Below, in pieces: positions 54,790 to 64,000 of a DNA stretch of 64,000 nt; the stretch's first letter is position 1; each line of letters starts with the position of its first letter. This stretch comes from Schizophyllum amplum. Lineage: Eukaryota > Basidiomycota > Agaricomycetes > Agaricales > Schizophyllaceae. The notes under the pieces were generated by a model that did no database searches, was not told the origin of the DNA, and was given only the letters and a program-made list of their open reading frames with translations. The position numbers and the translations under genes are program-made. Where the stretch lies: NCBI GenBank assembly GCA_007026445.1, contig VDMD01000006.1:62001-126000 (forward strand), in the 5' to 3' direction.

Positions 54790-56996
54790 TTAGGCACTCT
54801 CGGTGCACTCCGCCGAGGGGGTTGCGGCGGGGTCGAAGGACGAGGCGGAGGAGTAGGCGAAAGAGGCAGAGCCGCTGGGCTGGTAGAAGGTGGCGGCCGA
54901 GCCTGACGGTGCAGCGCCAGATGCTGAGGCGGATGCGGACGCGGAGGGGACGGCTGAACCGGACGATGACGGGAATGCGGACGCTGATGCGGAGCCTGAG
55001 GGGAAGGCGCTGTAAGATGCGCCATCTTCCTCATCGCAGTCGTCGGAGCCATCGTCGATAGCGTCCGTGGACCACGAAGCAGGGGCGGACCCGGTCACTG
55101 TGGCCGCATCCTCGTCTTCGTCGTCGCAGTCGTCCGAGCCATCGTCGGTGGTGTCCGTAGAAGACGACGCTGGGGCAGACCCAGTCAGGGTAGCTGCACC
55201 CTCGTCCTCGTCGTCGCAGTCGTCCGCGCCGTCATCGGTAGAGTCCGTAGATGATGGGGCTGCGGCGGACCCAGAGGCGGTTGCTGTGCCGTTATCCTCC
55301 TCGTCGTCGCATTCATCATCTTCGGCGCTGCCAGTAGAAGAGGGGACCGCGGCGGCACCGCTAGCGGACGCCGAGGCACCCTCATCTTCATCTTCGCAGT
55401 CGGCATCAGAGCTGTCTCCTTCGTTGGAAGAGTCCGCCTTGCCGGTGTCCGTGGACGACGATGCATCAGCAGAGGAGCTGGCGGTGGCAGATGTATCATC
55501 TCCGTCGTCGCAGTCCTCAGCATCGTCACCCTCGTCGGCATCCTCGCCGTCGTCCTCCTCGTCACAGTCTTCATCGTCCTCGTCATCCGTGGTGGCCGTG
55601 CCGGTAGGCGCCGCAGCAGAGGAAGGTGTGGTACCAGTGGGCACATAAGAGCTCGTCGGTGCCGCATTCGCATTGCCAGAAATAGTCAGGCCAATGCTAG
55701 CGCTGACACCCCAGTCAGTGGAGGTAGGGGCGTCCGAGCTGCTGGACGAGCCAGAGCCAGAGCCTGAGCCGCCGTCACCGCCAGCCTCGTAGACCTTGAT
55801 CGAGTTGATCCTCCACTTGGCGTTCTTGAAGTTGCTCGGGTCCGCGACGGTGTCCGCGCACGAGCCGGAGCAGCCGTCCGAATTGAACGAGCTGCCTGCC
55901 CAGTCGCCGCAGAGCGTGGTGTCGATGATGAGCTGCTGCGAGTAAAAGTGGCTCGCGGTGTCGCAGGTCTCGGTGGCCCAGAACGCGGCGGGGCTGTCCC
56001 AGCTCGAGGGGTCCGGGTTGCCGTCGGTGATGTCCTGCGGGATGTCGCTGCGCGAGAAGAACCAGATCTTGATACCGGTCGAGTCGATCATGTGCGCGTA
56101 GACGCCACCGCCAGCCTTGTTGAAGCCCTTGCCGTAGCTGCGGTCGTCCGAGTCGAAGTAGGCACAGCCGGCGTTATCGCCGTTGGCGGAGGCGCACTTC
56201 GCGTTGCCGACCGTGGCGGTGACCTTCTCGGTGCCCAATGAGGCGGAGCAGCCGTCCGACGTGTGAAGGGTGTACTGGTTCGTCGTGCCCTCGTTGACAC
56301 CTTCGAGGACATCGATCTCGCCACCAGCAGGCCAGTCGGGACCATTGGACCCTGCAATATGTCAGCCAAGAAGGTCGGCTAAGCAGCATGCGCACGTACA
56401 GTACGCGGGCCAGACGGAGCAACCCCAGGGCATTGCCTCGAAGTCGGCGATGAACAGACCGTTATCATAGTTCGACTTGGAGCTGATGCGAACGCTGGAG
56501 GGTGTGTCAGCCAAGCCAGCAGGGACAGGAGGCATAGTGGCGTACGAATCACGGTTTGCTCCGCTCGCCACCCAGTTCGTGTCATCAACGGCCAGCACGA
56601 CGACACCTATACGTGGCAAAGCCATTGACATCAGCATATGCAGCGGAGGGCGTGAAACGCCGATACGCACCATTATCAACATAGGCGAGGCCCTTGTTAG
56701 TGGCCGCGTCCTTATCCAGGTAGTTGACGGACCCGTGCGTGGGGTCCTCGGAGGACCAAAACTCGAACTCGCTGTAGCGCCTCGTCAGGATCGAAGAGAA
56801 CACTTGAGGAACGGAGCACGCACTCAAGAAGGTTGTCCGAATCAAACTTGTCCTTCAACGTGTAGGTCGTACCGCGGGGGCGGGGAGTGCTGTGGCGGCG
56901 CCAGTTGGAGTGGGCGCGGCCGTGAAGAGACGGGCGGAATGCCTCAACGGAGGTGAGCAGCAGGGAGAGCGCGACGAACGCCTTAACGAAAGACAT
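54790..56996 (-). CDS. GH16 family endo-beta-glucanase with an acidic repeat tail
   Basis: Predicted secreted beta-1,3(4)-glucan hydrolase or wall-remodelling enzyme. Five exons (56824-56996, 56671-56780, 56546-56606, 56400-56494, 54790-56351) give 666 aa. The signal peptide is MSFVKAFVALSLLLTSVEA. The jelly-roll catalytic domain runs to about residue 320: YSEFEFWSSEDPTHGSVNYL, FEAMPWGCSVWPAYWSNGPD, the catalytic WPAGGEIDVLEGVNE (ExDxxE), then TLHTSDGC, IDTTLCGDWAGSSF and a terminal WRINSIKVYEAGG strand. The last 310 aa is a low-complexity tail with about eight repeats of the form DDCDDEDE-(x)-TGSAPASSSTDTTDDGS, rich in Asp/Glu and Ser/Thr with single Cys residues; the end lacks a GPI signal. 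A TATATAAA lies 140 bp upstream. Confidence 0.92.
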
Positions 56997-57133
56997 GGCG
57001 TATGTGGAGAAGTGACTGTAGTGAGCAAAAGAGAGCCTGCGGACGGTATGTGCCCGGGAAACAAACAAGCAAAAAGGAAAAAGGGAAGGGCGTCGACAAG
57101 GGCAGGAGCAAGGACCGCAAGTTCAACTTTGCC

Positions 57134-57141
57134 TTTATATA
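57134..57141 (-). promoter_or_regulatory. TATA box of the GH16 gene
   Basis: TATATAAA on the minus strand, about 140 bp before the GH16 start codon. Confidence 0.6.
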
Positions 57142-58315
57142 GCACTATACCGGCAAGGTCCCGGCGATCGGAGATGCCACCGATCGATGGAGCCCGTTGC
57201 CACCCTGCCCGAATGGGAGTGGCAACCGTCTCACGCGCACGTGCGCTTCCATAATTGCGCCCACAAATCACAATGGGCCACAAAGGAGCCATAACACCTT
57301 GAAATTAAATCAATGCTGACACCCTTGGCCTCTCATGGAGACACTTTCATTCGGATGCCGGACTCGATAGTCGAGCACGATAGCCAGATATCATGAAGTA
57401 ATGGTCCGGTCACCACTCGCGGCGTCGCTTCCCCTTGGGCCCCTGGTGCGAATTGCAGTGCCGTGAGCGTCATAAATCATCATGTTGCAGGCTGCGCGCC
57501 ACCTGATGGCGGAGGGCTCCTGTTGGGATGCTGTTCCGTCTCAGTAACATCCTGGGGCATCGCGTGCGGGCGAACAAGCGCGAAGTTTCCAACTTCCGGC
57601 AGCAGCGGGCGCAGCAGCTTCGTACGGTCCGCGCTGTCTCGCCAACGCAAGCGAAAGCGTGAGGGAGTCGGCTTCGCTTGCGCCTGTGCTGAGTCGAAGG
57701 CTTCCGATTGCCATATCAGCCCTGCTTGTAGGCTTGCCGAAGCACAAGCTGACCACTGATAAATGCCATCGACCGCCTACCGAGCTCAGCACCTGAGACG
57801 AACACATCGAGCGAAAACAGACGGCTTGACGACAATTCGATGTTGGGCAAGGTGAAGTCCAAATTCGCCTGCTCGCTCATCAGAGGGCTGGAGACTTTCA
57901 TGTCCACGGACCACCTCACTCGAACACTTACCACGGCTCGTCGCGCCTTGCACTGTCTGTGCAGAGCAAATGAAGGCACCACAACGACTGGCGAAGACGC
58001 CACGCCGCCGGACGTTCAGCGAGCGTTCAGACGCCAAGATTGAGAAGAATTAGTGACAGCAAACGCGCACACTGAACCCGGAAGGAATAGGTTTATTACA
58101 CATACTACAAGGTCCCAGTCAGTATCCAAGAAACGGTATAAATCATAATAGACAAACTGTCAGGCTTGCAGGGGTCTGCGAGGGCGTGTAAGTAAGCCGG
58201 GGCAAGGGGACAGGACGACAAGGGGCGAGCGCCAGGCTAGTGCGAGGCGAAAGGAGATCGAGTGTTCCAACAACCATCGAACCACCAATTAATCCATTGC
58301 GGGACAGCCAGCGCT
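57142..58315. other. intergenic region
   Basis: GH16 promoter side and 3' region of the Bsd2-like gene. No supported gene was found. Confidence 0.5.
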
Positions 58316-59737
58316 TTACAGGAGGCCCGCGGCCTGCAGGTCGCGCTGTAGTCGCTGCTCCTCGAGTGTCTCGCGCGCCGGTAGCACGATGACATTACCA
58401 ATCTCGTCCCGCTGCGTGCGTCTTTCCCTATCCGCCCGCTCCCGCTCTAAGAGCTGCTCGTCGTCGACAGAGATCCCGAACACGGCCTCCAGGTTGCGCC
58501 GGATCTCGCGGTCGCGTTGGATGACCTCCGGGCTGAGCCGCTGCGGGCGCGGCGGAGGCGAGGAGCCCCCAGTCCCCCGGATCGCGCGCTCCCAGCGCTT
58601 GACGCGCCAGTAGCCGACGACGGAGGTGAGCAGGACGAACCAGCCGAGGCTCATGAGGATGAAGGAGATCCAGTCGCGAGACGGCGCGCCCAAATCGGCG
58701 TCGGTGCCCGTCGGGTCGGGCGCGACGTCGTCGTCCTGCTGCTGCCCCTGCATCAGGCCTGCGTACGGATTGTCGGACATGGTGCCGTTCGCCATCATGG
58801 TCTCGTTCATGCCCGCCATGGACCAGCCGAAAAGCGTGTCGACGGGGTCCTGCGTCGCACCGCGCGACATGTCGCGGGAGTACAGGCCGAATTGAATGAG
58901 CGTGAGCCCCAGGCCGGCGCGAGAGCCGAACTTTGCGGCGTGAGTGGTGTGAAGGAGGTAGGTGAGAAGGAAGCCGACGACCTGGAAGAAGAACGAGATG
59001 AAGATGTTGATGATGAAGATCCAGATCGAGCCTGCGGGCAGTTCGTCGACAAGAATGTCGGCGTTGGGGTCGACAGGGGCGGCGTGGACGGTCGTTTCGT
59101 AGTAGGTGGGAACGGCATCCGCTTGGGCGTCATTGTAGGACTGAGCGGCGATTAGCAGGGTAAGACGCTGCTCAGGCGACTGTAAACTCACGGGCGGCGC
59201 ATCCTTCTGCGAATCTTCTGGCATCACATACGTCTCCCCGTTGGACGCGCGTACGACCTGACCGCGCTCGGGCTTCGCTGTCACGTTCGCAAAGACTCCA
59301 TCGTTCTGTAGTCCTCCCCCCACAGCATGAGCTTGAGACTCGCCCTGGGGGAGCGGCGAGTAGTGCGTAGGGAGTATAGCACCCATCGTGCGACGCAGAA
59401 AACCAAACCTCGGTCGCGGCGGAGAGGGGCGGACAGGTGATGTGGGAACCTCTCCATTTGTGTTGCCATAATCGTTGGGCAGCGCCTGCGACGATGGCGC
59501 CGGGGGGCTTCCGGGCGGGGGCCTATCGTACTCGTACTCCCTGTCGAAGTCGTACGCGCCCGCCAGCGCACTCGTCACCTGATCACCACTGTAGGCGGCG
59601 CTGTCAGCTGCTGATGTGCGCCGCCCAGTCAAGGGGGCCGTCTCCTGGTGATCGTCGCCGTCGTCCGCGCCGAAGGCGTCGTCGAGCTCGCGGTCAGCAT
59701 CCGCGGACGTCGTGAGTGGGGTGTAGCGGCCAGCCAT
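58316..59737 (-). CDS. BSD2: Bsd2/Ndfip-type adaptor (Nedd4-family interacting protein)
   Basis: Multipass endosomal/Golgi adaptor; yeast Bsd2 recruits the ubiquitin ligase Rsp5 to metal transporters. Two exons (59192-59737, 58316-59140) give 456 aa. A polar N-terminal half contains LPTHYSPLP and, only after splicing, DAPPSYNDAQADAVPTYYET with a PPSY motif. The Ndfip core follows: LPAGSIWIFIINIFISFFFQ, VVGFLLTYLLHTTHAAKFGS, RAGLGLTLIQFGLY, an acidic loop, then FILMSLGWFVLLTSVVGYWR. The 51-nt intron (59141-59191) has GTGAGT, a CTAAT branch and a CAG acceptor, is a multiple of three and has no stop. The start is MAGRYTPLTT at 59737. The gene is divergent from a copper transporter. Confidence 0.93.
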   Translation of the reverse strand: MAGRYTPLTTSADADRELDDAFGADDGDDHQETAPLTGRRTSAADSAAYSGDQVTSALAGAYDFDREYEYDRPPPGSPPAPSSQALPNDYGNTNGEVPTSPVRPSPPRPRFGFLRRTMGAILPTHYSPLPQGESQAHAVGGGLQNDGVFANVTAKPERGQVVRASNGETYVMPEDSQKDAPPVSLQSPEQRLTLLIAAQSYNDAQADAVPTYYETTVHAAPVDPNADILVDELPAGSIWIFIINIFISFFFQVVGFLLTYLLHTTHAAKFGSRAGLGLTLIQFGLYSRDMSRGATQDPVDTLFGWSMAGMNETMMANGTMSDNPYAGLMQGQQQDDDVAPDPTGTDADLGAPSRDWISFILMSLGWFVLLTSVVGYWRVKRWERAIRGTGGSSPPPRPQRLSPEVIQRDREIRRNLEAVFGISVDDEQLLERERADRERRTQRDEIGNVIVLPARETLEEQRLQRDLQAAGLL

Positions 59738-59961
59738 GGCAGACAAAGGGAGCGCCCCACGCAGATGCTGCGGTGTGGATGAGGGACGAAGGCTGTGGAC
59801 CTGGTGTTGCCGATGTCCAGCAGGAACGGGAAGATCTTCGCACGGTCCGGGCCGGGAGGTCCCACGCGCAGTGCCTTGGTGCTTGATCTAAGCCACCGTC
59901 GTCGTCCCGCCTGGCAACAAGGACGTCGCAGCTAGCCAGGCGCCCGCCCCCCACCGCTGCA
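59738..59961. promoter_or_regulatory. 224-bp shared promoter of Bsd2-like and CTR genes
   Basis: Divergent start codons 224 bp apart suggest joint control of two metal-homeostasis genes. I found no TATA box and no TTTGCTC-type copper element by eye. Confidence 0.6.
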
Positions 59962-60616
59962 ATGCGGATGATCTTACTTGCTACCGCTATGGGTGCCATA
60001 GCCGTCGTCGCCCACTCGCACGGCGGCGACATGGAGATGGACCTCCCCATCGAACTTGCCAGCGGAACTATGACCCCGTACCTCCACTTCACCACATCTC
60101 TGGGCGACATCCTGTGGTTCTACGGCTGGGTCCCCCGCAACGGTGCGGGGATTATGTCTGCTGCATGCCTCGGTCTCTTCCTCCTGGGCATCCTTGAGCG
60201 CTGGCTCGCCATGCTGCGCGTGCTATGCGAGTTCGGCTGGAGGTACGCTGTCACCTACTTCTTAGGATCTATTCTCTGAATGAATGCCTCAAGCTTGCCC
60301 TTGCCTTCCAAAGATGTCGCGAAGGGGCAAATGCCGACCACCACGGCGCGACCCACGATGCCACGCAGCCGCTTCATCCCCTTCATTGATCTTCCCCGGG
60401 GCCTCCTTCAGGTGATGCAGAGCGCCCTTACCTTTGCTTTGATGTTGGCTGTCATGTAAGCTGGCTCACCTGCGAAGAAGTAATATGCTAATATACCGCA
60501 GGACGTTCCAATTGGGCTTCATCGTGTCCATCTGCCTCGGCTTGGGTGCGGGGGAGATGCTCTTCGGGCGCATTATCAGTGGAATCGGCCGCTCGAAAGT
60601 TGCGAGACTACAATGA
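59962..60616 (+). CDS. CTR-family copper transporter
   Basis: High-affinity Cu(I) channel subunit, normally trimeric, in the plasma or vacuolar membrane. Three exons (59962-60242, 60294-60455, 60502-60616) give 185 aa. The N-terminus has few metal ligands (HSHGGDMEMDLP, including one MxM). TM1 contains ILWFYGWVPRNGAGIMSAAC, LGLFLLGILERWLAMLR; a basic cytosolic loop follows. TM2 is QSALTFALMLAVMTFQLGF with the diagnostic MxxxM (MLAVM), and TM3 is IVSICLGLGAGEMLFGR with Gly packing residues. The exon 2 acceptor after GCCTCAAG is the one that keeps the frame. The short Met-poor N-terminus could indicate a vacuolar (Ctr2-like) member. The MLAVM motif is split by intron 2. Confidence 0.93.
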
Positions 60617-61229
60617 TCTGCATCAGCCCTACCCGTTTGTAACGACATGATGAAGTTTTCGGCCACCTTCCTTAGGCCTGTACCAGTGAGTCATGCAGTG
60701 TCGTATTTGCGTAGACCTAACGCGCACCAGTCGGAGCTGTGTACGTTCTGTAGCAAATGCCTTTTTCTTCGGTCTACGTGCTAGACTGTGCAGAACCTGC
60801 GGGTCTGAGCCGTTTGGTTCGAGCCGCCTTCTCACTGTAAGTTGCGCAACGGGCACATATCCGGGTCAGAGATGGTCAAGGAAGCCCAACTTCAATTGCA
60901 AATGTAATTATGTCGTGAAGAATGTCCGTACGCTGTACGGAGGAGCGTCCACGATCGCGATGAAAGCAAAGCGACGATAGATGTAAAATATCGTTCAAAC
61001 GGAGCGTTCAATGTAGTAAGTCCATGGTTCGTCAGAGCGTGCAAGTCAAGACGAGAAGCGATTACAAAAGTAAGAGTAACGTACGTGAGTGTCATTGCGG
61101 ACGAAGATCATGAGGGATGTAGTCCGAACATGGGACAATTCGAACCGGGAACTTAAGACGTGCGAGGCGTCATGGTCTTCGTACGATGGGCGTTTAGCAC
61201 GTCCAGGAGTCCTGCTCTGCGCGTTAGCA
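60617..61229. other. convergent intergenic region
   Basis: Between the 3' ends of the CTR gene and the CE4 gene. No gene or repeat was recognised. Confidence 0.5.
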
Positions 61230-62706
61230 TCACTGCACAGAAATAAAACAACGCGGAATACGCACATCGCGCTCGCCCGGGTCCTGGAAGTTCTGGTACG
61301 GCTCCATACCCATGCATTCCGCCACAGTCACGAGGTTATATCCTGTCGGGCGAGAGGTTAGTGCCAGGCCAGGCGGAGACGAGTGCCCGTCGATGCATAC
61401 CGGCGGATTGCAGGTCCTGGATAGCGTGAGGGAGAACTTGATACCTGTCACTAACGTCAGCACTGGATCGCACGAGCTAGACCCCGTATAACTAACGCAG
61501 TGGTATCTGTGGCGTGCGTCAGTAACGTGCAGTTAGCCTCGCGACGCGTGATGAACGGCGTACCGTAAGTCTCGTGGTTGAGCGCTATGATCCCGCCGGG
61601 GTGCTCGCCGACGAGACCGTCGTACATGCCGTTGCTCTCGTCGGGAGGGGTACCCGTAGAGTCGCCAGAGCTGAAGACACCTTCTGTCAGCACGGACGAA
61701 ACTGGAAGCAAGCAACAGTGAACGCACTCAAAGCTCCAGTACACGACTGACTGGCCGCGGACGTAGGACGCGGACAGCACCTGTCGAATAAATCATCTCG
61801 CGCCCTTCACCTCTCACGCCGACAATGCGCCTTACCTGGTCGTTGTAGTTGCCGTAAGCTGCGAGCAAACCAAATTTAGCAAATTTGACAGTCGGGCGAA
61901 TCTGCGCTGGGCGACTTACGTGGCCGCATGAAGGCTGGCGTCGCGCCCACAATCTTCTGAAGGGCCTCTGAAACGGGGGCGAGGGTCAGAATAGGTCATG
62001 GCAGGACCGAATGGCGCCCGCATACCCTCGACGCGCCACATCTCATCGTGGACTGAAATGACAAGGTAAATGCTGATGACTATTAAGAGAGATTGTCGAG
62101 GCTTACTTTGATCCCATGTCAGAGTGGTGAGGTCCGAATGGCTCCAGGTGTGCGAAGCCAGCTGGTGGCCTTGGCTGTACGCGTACTTGAGGCCGTCCAC
62201 TGGAGCGATATATATGAGCATGAGCGCGTTCATATCGATGACAAGAAGTACCAAGGTCCTGATCGTAGATACAACCGTCTGGGGAGGCGTTAGCACGGAG
62301 GGTGAGGTGCACGTTATGTTGTACAAACAATTGTTGCCATCTGCGTGATACTGATAAGTCAAGGATGATACGAAACAGTGGGCACGTAAACACTGACTGA
62401 GGAAGAACGTGCCCTTCGCGCCGGCATCGTTGAGGGTGTTCACGATATCCGTCCTTTCGATGGATGAGCGTCCGGGTGAAAGCACGGAAACGTCTGACTG
62501 ACTGGTACTGCCACGGACCGTCGTCCTGCAGAAGATAAAGTGTTCAGTGGGCTAAGGATTAGCGAAAATATTGCACAACGTACAAAGGTGAGCGCCGCGT
62601 CGTTGTCATTCGCACAGTTCGTTATGACCTGCGCAAGCTGACGCTTGACCGGGTTGGCGACAGTAACAGCAGCGAGGACGAGAGGAACAAGCGAGGAGAA
62701 GAACAT
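61230..62706 (-). CDS. CE4 polysaccharide (chitin) deacetylase, secreted
   Basis: Predicted to deacetylate chitin or chitooligosaccharides. Fourteen exons (62584-62706, 62503-62525, 62398-62453, 62329-62340, 62252-62278, 62107-62199, 62026-62052, 61920-61967, 61836-61858, 61728-61780, 61564-61670, 61497-61506, 61401-61462, 61230-61342) give 258 aa. The signal peptide is MFFSSLVPLVLAAVTVA. NodB motifs appear in order: LTFDDGPWQYQ (motif 1), SHTWSH (metal-binding His pair, motif 2), FMRPPYGNYND (motif 3), YWSFDSGDS (motif 4) and IALNHETY (motif 5). The motif between 1 and 2, FFLNGNNYGCIYD, is assembled from a 12-nt exon. The short C-terminus (NLVTVAECMGMEPYQNFQDP...) lacks a GPI tail or chitin-binding module. 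A TATATAA lies about 100 bp upstream. Confidence 0.93.
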
Positions 62707-62799
62707 CGTGGCAGCGATCGTGAATACGAAGCAGAGTTCGGCTCAAGTAGTGTTGGGGGGAAGGAAGAACCAACGACCTAGCATAGCGCATCCCTGTCC

Positions 62800-62806
62800 T
62801 TATATA
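62800..62806 (-). promoter_or_regulatory. TATA box of the CE4 gene
   Basis: TATATAA on the minus strand (GGAGTATATAAGG), 94 bp before the start codon. Confidence 0.65.
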
Positions 62807-64000
62807 CTCCCCTGCATGTCTGAAAGTATTAGCGCTGTCCACCACATTTGGCGGGCCGAGAAGCGTGCATGATGCGTGGCTTGCCGATCCGGGCTCGTCG
62901 CTTCAAATAATGCTGCCTCGTGACGGCCTTCGGCGGCGCCTGCCCGCCGCCACCCATTGGCGCGCCCGAGCCACCTTGTATTTTGTGGAGCGTCCATGCG
63001 AGTCGTGCCTACTGAGGAATATGCAGACCGCGCCAAGGCCAATGCAGGCTTCGGGAGTTTCGACGGTATAGAGCGCATCGCCTCCAGGCTTGAGTCTGCC
63101 GTGTTATGTCGTCCGACGTATACCAAGGTACTTATCCCCAGTCCTGGCCTATCGGATTTTCAGCGCTTTCAGCCTTCCAGGTCCTGTATATGATCCCGAG
63201 GCGAGCGGCGGATGGGTGGACTGTTGGCGGACTGTACTACATTGGCCGTTCGCGAGACGTCATCCGACCGCACGGCGTTCTACGCTGGTTCCACGTCAAC
63301 CACATTCCGGTCAGCCTCGGACTGAGCACGATGTCAAAGAGAAGGGCAAGGATGGGCGGGTGCTAATCGGCCTGAAACGTGCGTCGATGTAAGGAGGCCG
63401 CCAAGGAACAGCGTGCAGGCTTGAAGACGCCGAAAGCCACAGTTCATTCGATGAGAGGGATCCCGTGCTTTAGCACTCATTCTGGAGTACGGAGAGCCGT
63501 CCGTCCGCTCAGGTGTATAAAGGAATCAAATGGTTGAGAGACACGACATTCGAGAGGCCTAGGCATGTAGTACACAAGAGGCAATCGGGTCGCAGTAACG
63601 TGGTCATCGTATTATCGCCAACGTCAAGGAAGGTCAAGGTTGTGGTCAAGGGCGTCGATCACTGTACGTAGGTAGGTGATATATTATATACTGATGCTGA
63701 TGGTCGACCACGCGATCCCCCGGCGACCCGTCACCGCCCGGCCCTGCCCCGACCCAAACCTCTGATACGCTGCATATTATGAATACACTCGGTGCATACC
63801 GACAAACACATCTAATAGTACTGAAGTGACAAGCGATACGGAATCGTAACACGGGCGGGGACTCTGGCCTCGATATACAATGATGGGGATCGGTGTCCTT
63901 GCTTCCTTCTCTTCCCTCTTGATTAGTGTGTGAAAGTGTTCGTACTCTGTTCATAGGGACAACGATGCCTGGTGATCTAGGTTGTGGACACAATCCGATA
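62807..64000. other. right-hand end, no gene recognised
   Basis: Several 60-115-codon ORFs overlap on both strands, but none shows family motifs or splice-compatible continuation. A gene could begin beyond the window edge. Confidence 0.4.

Noticed and set aside
55067..55648. 193-codon Ser-rich plus-strand ORF
   Set aside because: Antisense shadow of the acidic GH16 repeat tail (GAT/GAC-rich DNA reads as Ser-rich on the other strand).
58517..59155. 212-codon plus-strand ORF
   Set aside because: Antisense of the Bsd2-like gene; composition is Arg/Asp/Gly-biased with no motif.

Overview
The window is eukaryotic nuclear DNA from a filamentous basidiomycete, most likely an Agaricomycete. The evidence is dense short introns (mostly about 45-60 nt, GT...AG, with CTAAT/CTGAC-like branch sites), moderately high GC, a lignocellulose- and cell-wall-oriented secretome (GH51, GH16, CE4, Kre9-like GPI protein) and basidiomycete-type multipass proteins. 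I see no bacterial operon, CRISPR array or intact autonomous transposon. All gene models were spliced by eye and checked for reading-frame continuity across junctions.

Layout. 0.2-2.3 kb: ER protein disulfide isomerase (+). 4.0-5.7 kb: endonuclease/exonuclease/phosphatase (EEP) protein (+). 6.2-7.1 kb: Ser/Thr-rich GPI protein (+). 8.2-11.6 kb: GH51 alpha-L-arabinofuranosidase (-) with about 28 exons, two of them only 3 nt. 12.5-16.3 kb: alpha-arrestin (-). 19.0-20.0 kb: Pcl-type cyclin (+). 22.3-25.0 kb: SART-1/Snu66 spliceosomal protein (+), convergent with mitochondrial methionyl-tRNA synthetase (25.2-27.5 kb, -). 27.5-35.1 kb is gene-poor. It holds a 392-bp TA-flanked MITE and a cluster of at least three paralogous, apparently undescribed mini-genes sharing exact 18-nt and 84-nt exons. 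35.1-37.0 kb: RNase H2 catalytic subunit (+).

39.3-53.5 kb is the most unusual stretch. A SAM methyltransferase (+), an NTF2/SnoaL-like protein (+), a spliced tRNA-Arg(ACG), a DM9/DUF3421 protein (-), a complex I 9.5-kDa subunit (+) and a multipass membrane protein (-) lie in DNA where nearly every long intron and spacer carries its own private minisatellite. Two of these genes have reading-frame lesions next to repeats (a 26-bp tandem duplication; a one-base frame mismatch).

54.8-62.7 kb: a GH16 glucanase with an acidic repeat tail (-), a Bsd2/Ndfip adaptor (-) divergent from a CTR copper transporter (+) over 224 bp, and a CE4 polysaccharide deacetylase (-). Functional themes are cell-wall/polysaccharide processing, transporter trafficking (alpha-arrestin and Bsd2 both act with Nedd4/Rsp5 ligases) and copper uptake, with housekeeping genes between them. 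Only homology recognised by eye supports these functions; no searches were run.
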